A model generated the notes under the pieces. That model was not told where the DNA came from. It searched no databases and saw nothing but the letters and a program-made list of their open reading frames with translations. From Bacteroidales bacterium (lineage in GTDB: Bacteria > Bacteroidota > Bacteroidia > Bacteroidales > F082), in NCBI GenBank assembly GCA_017649945.1, contig JAGCFU010000089.1, forward strand, positions 1 to 50,122: 50,122 bases of DNA. The letters are read 5' to 3'. A program made the translations under genes and the position numbers. This document shows positions 49,153-50,122 of this stretch, one piece after another. Positions within the stretch are counted from its first letter, which is position 1. Each line of letters begins with the position of its first letter.

Positions 49153-49764
49153 ATGTTTTTAAAACTTCATTCTGAAAATCCCAACCAGCGTCATGTCAAA
49201 ATGATAATCGACTGTCTCGAGGATGACGGCGTTATCATATTTCCTACCGACACCATTTACGGCATCGGCTGCAGTGTAAAAAGCAACAAAGCGTTTGAAC
49301 GAATCGCCCAAATCAAAGGCATTAAAAAGGAGAAGGCTGTTTTTTCATTCATTTTCAATGATTTAAGCCAACTTTCAGAGTTCACCAAGCCGATAAACAA
49401 CGATGTCTTCAAAATGATGAAGAGAAATCTTCCGGGCGCCTTCACATTCATCCTTGAGGCGAACAACAATATCCCGAAAATTTTCCAGAGTAAGCGCAAA
49501 ACCATCGGTATCCGTATTCCCGACCAGCCCATCATCACCAATATAGTCAAAGAGCTCGGGTGTCCGATAATGACTACATCAATCCTTGATGAAGATGAAA
49601 TTTCGGGCTTTTTGACAGACCCGGAGGAGATAAATGAGCGCTATAAAGACCGTGTAGACATAATCATCGACGGCGGCGTTGGCGACAATCAAGAGAGTAC
49701 CATCGTGGACTGCACTGATAATGAGATACTTATAACTCGCCAAGGCAAAGGAATCCTGGAATGA
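49153..49764 (+). CDS. yciO: YciO-family protein (Sua5/YrdC/YwlC superfamily)
   Basis: A 203-residue protein. It opens with L-K-L-H-S-E-N-P-N-Q-R-H-V, then F-P-T-D-T-I-Y-G-I-G-C, K-R-K-T-I-G-I-R-I-P and a late D-P-E-E-I, the layout of E. coli YciO rather than TsaC. The superfamily fold binds ATP and threonylcarbamoyl-AMP. TsaC makes this intermediate for the t6A modification of tRNAs that read ANN codons, while YciO is a poorly understood relative with weak or reversed activity. It sits between tRNA-Arg(TCT) and tRNA-Lys(TTT), both ANN readers. No -7 box was found just upstream, so it may depend on read-through. Family is clear; the choice of YciO over TsaC is moderately sure. Confidence 0.85.
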   Translation: MFLKLHSENPNQRHVKMIIDCLEDDGVIIFPTDTIYGIGCSVKSNKAFERIAQIKGIKKEKAVFSFIFNDLSQLSEFTKPINNDVFKMMKRNLPGAFTFILEANNNIPKIFQSKRKTIGIRIPDQPIITNIVKELGCPIMTTSILDEDEISGFLTDPEEINERYKDRVDIIIDGGVGDNQESTIVDCTDNEILITRQGKGILE

Positions 49765-49805
49765 AATTTTTTGAAAATTTTTGTTGCAGGTATTGAAAAA
49801 TGTAG

Positions 49806-49813
49806 TAATTTTG
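49806..49813 (+). promoter_or_regulatory. Promoter -7 box for tRNA-Lys
   Basis: TAATTTTG with a TTG at 49784-49786 and a 19-bp spacer. It shares its surrounding 16 bases with the tRNA-Arg promoter. Confidence 0.65.
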
Positions 49814-49840
49814 CAGTCGCAATTGAACGCATAGTTCAAT

Positions 49841-49913
49841 GACTTGGTAGCTCAGCAGGTAGAGCATCACACTTTTAATGTGGGGGTCCTGGGTTCGAGC
49901 CCCAGCCAGGTCA
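49841..49913 (+). tRNA. tRNA-Lys, anticodon TTT
   Basis: Acceptor G-A-C-T-T-G-G pairs with C-C-A-G-G-T-C. The anticodon loop is C-T-T-T-T-A-A, the T arm is C-T-G-G-G with T-T-C-G-A-G-C, and the discriminator is A. CCA is not encoded. It reads AAA/AAG. Confidence 0.96.
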
Positions 49914-49923
49914 CAAAGATTTT

Positions 49924-49963
49924 AGCCTTAAAGTATTGGTAATCAGTATTTTAAGGCTTTTTT
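49924..49963 (+). terminator. Terminator after tRNA-Lys
   Basis: AGCCTTAAA pairs with TTTAAGGCT around a 17-base loop, followed by a T run. Confidence 0.7.
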
Positions 49964-49982
49964 AATGGGTAAAATTGACCAG

Positions 49983-50051
49983 TTTTTGGCGTGCAAAATG
50001 CGATTTTTGGCGTGATAATTTTCATTTTTGGCGTGCTAGCTTTTTTGCGTG
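49983..50051. repeat. Array of TTTTTGGCGTG repeats, 21-bp period
   Basis: TTTTTGGCGTG occurs at 49983, 50004 and 50025, each exactly 21 bp apart. A shorter copy lacking one G (TTTTTGCGTG) follows at 50042. The array lies just past tRNA-Lys and its terminator. Two helical turns between units suit a DNA-binding array such as integrase arm sites or iterons. The period is also seven codons, so decayed coding sequence is possible. No intact gene covers it. Confidence 0.7.
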
Positions 50052-50114
50052 TTAGTTAGTGTGGACAACTGACTATAAGTGACAGCAAATGAAATGGATT
50101 TGGAAATTTGGTTG

Positions 50115-50122
50115 CAAAAATA
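50115..50122 (-). promoter_or_regulatory. Possible leftward -7 box at the window edge
   Basis: The minus strand reads TATTTTTG in the last eight bases. Transcription would run left over the repeat array towards the tRNA-Lys terminator. The -33 part, if any, is outside the window. Confidence 0.35.

Noticed and set aside
49952-50039. Small ORFs inside the repeat array, including a 24-codon frame on the minus strand
   Set aside because: They are too short and too dependent on the repeat unit to call genes, and no ribosome site is seen.

Overview
The window reads as chromosomal DNA from a member of the Bacteroidales. The signs are Bacteroidetes-type -7 boxes (TAnnTTTG) upstream of most genes and both tRNAs on the right, two giant secreted proteins ending in a type IX secretion (T9SS) sorting tail, two DUF5686/carboxypeptidase-regulatory-domain outer-membrane proteins, and A-rich leaders with few Shine-Dalgarno sites. 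No rRNA, transposase, integrase gene, CRISPR array or susCD pair is visible. It looks like ordinary host chromosome with a few accessory patches. The species cannot be named from the sequence.

Left part (1-12.4 kb). A secreted-protein start is cut by the window edge. It lies downstream of a 2038-residue T9SS surface protein on the minus strand. An ORF6N-domain gene with a palindrome over its promoter follows, then a minus-strand pair: an exported family-2 beta-galactosidase and a POT-family peptide transporter.

Middle (12.4-23.8 kb). A tightly packed plus-strand operon holds a membrane protein, ligA, a NapH/NapG-like polyferredoxin fusion and an exported ferredoxin-aldo/keto reductase. A sodium:solute symporter diverges from an operon of an EF-G and an NhaC-type antiporter.

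Redox operon (23.8-29.7 kb). Six minus-strand genes with junctions from 4-nt overlaps to 29 nt encode HdrC-, HdrB-, HdrA-, HdrC- and HdrD/E-like iron-sulfur and flavin proteins, then a threonine aldolase. This is a heterodisulfide-reductase/Qmo-like electron-transfer complex in an organism with no sign of methanogenesis or sulfate reduction. Two copies of the same palindrome, 60 bp apart, lie upstream of it.

Right part (29.8-50.1 kb). It holds glmS with a DUF5686 gene 2 nt behind it, a nitroreductase, a second DUF5686 gene, a BadF-type sugar kinase, speA and a giant T9SS protein carrying a GH2 catalytic domain. Then come tRNA-Pro and tRNA-Ser, a lipoprotein alkaline phosphatase, a DUF3332 lipoprotein, a small RRM protein, and tRNA-Arg, a YciO-family gene and tRNA-Lys. 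The window ends in an 11-bp element repeated every 21 bp.

Two longer stretches lack a protein gene. 6234-6521 (288 bp) holds two divergent promoters and the palindrome. 46496-46849 (354 bp) holds a terminator, two tRNAs and a promoter. Both are itemised below. Several convergent gene pairs meet within 2-6 bases of each other without a terminator.
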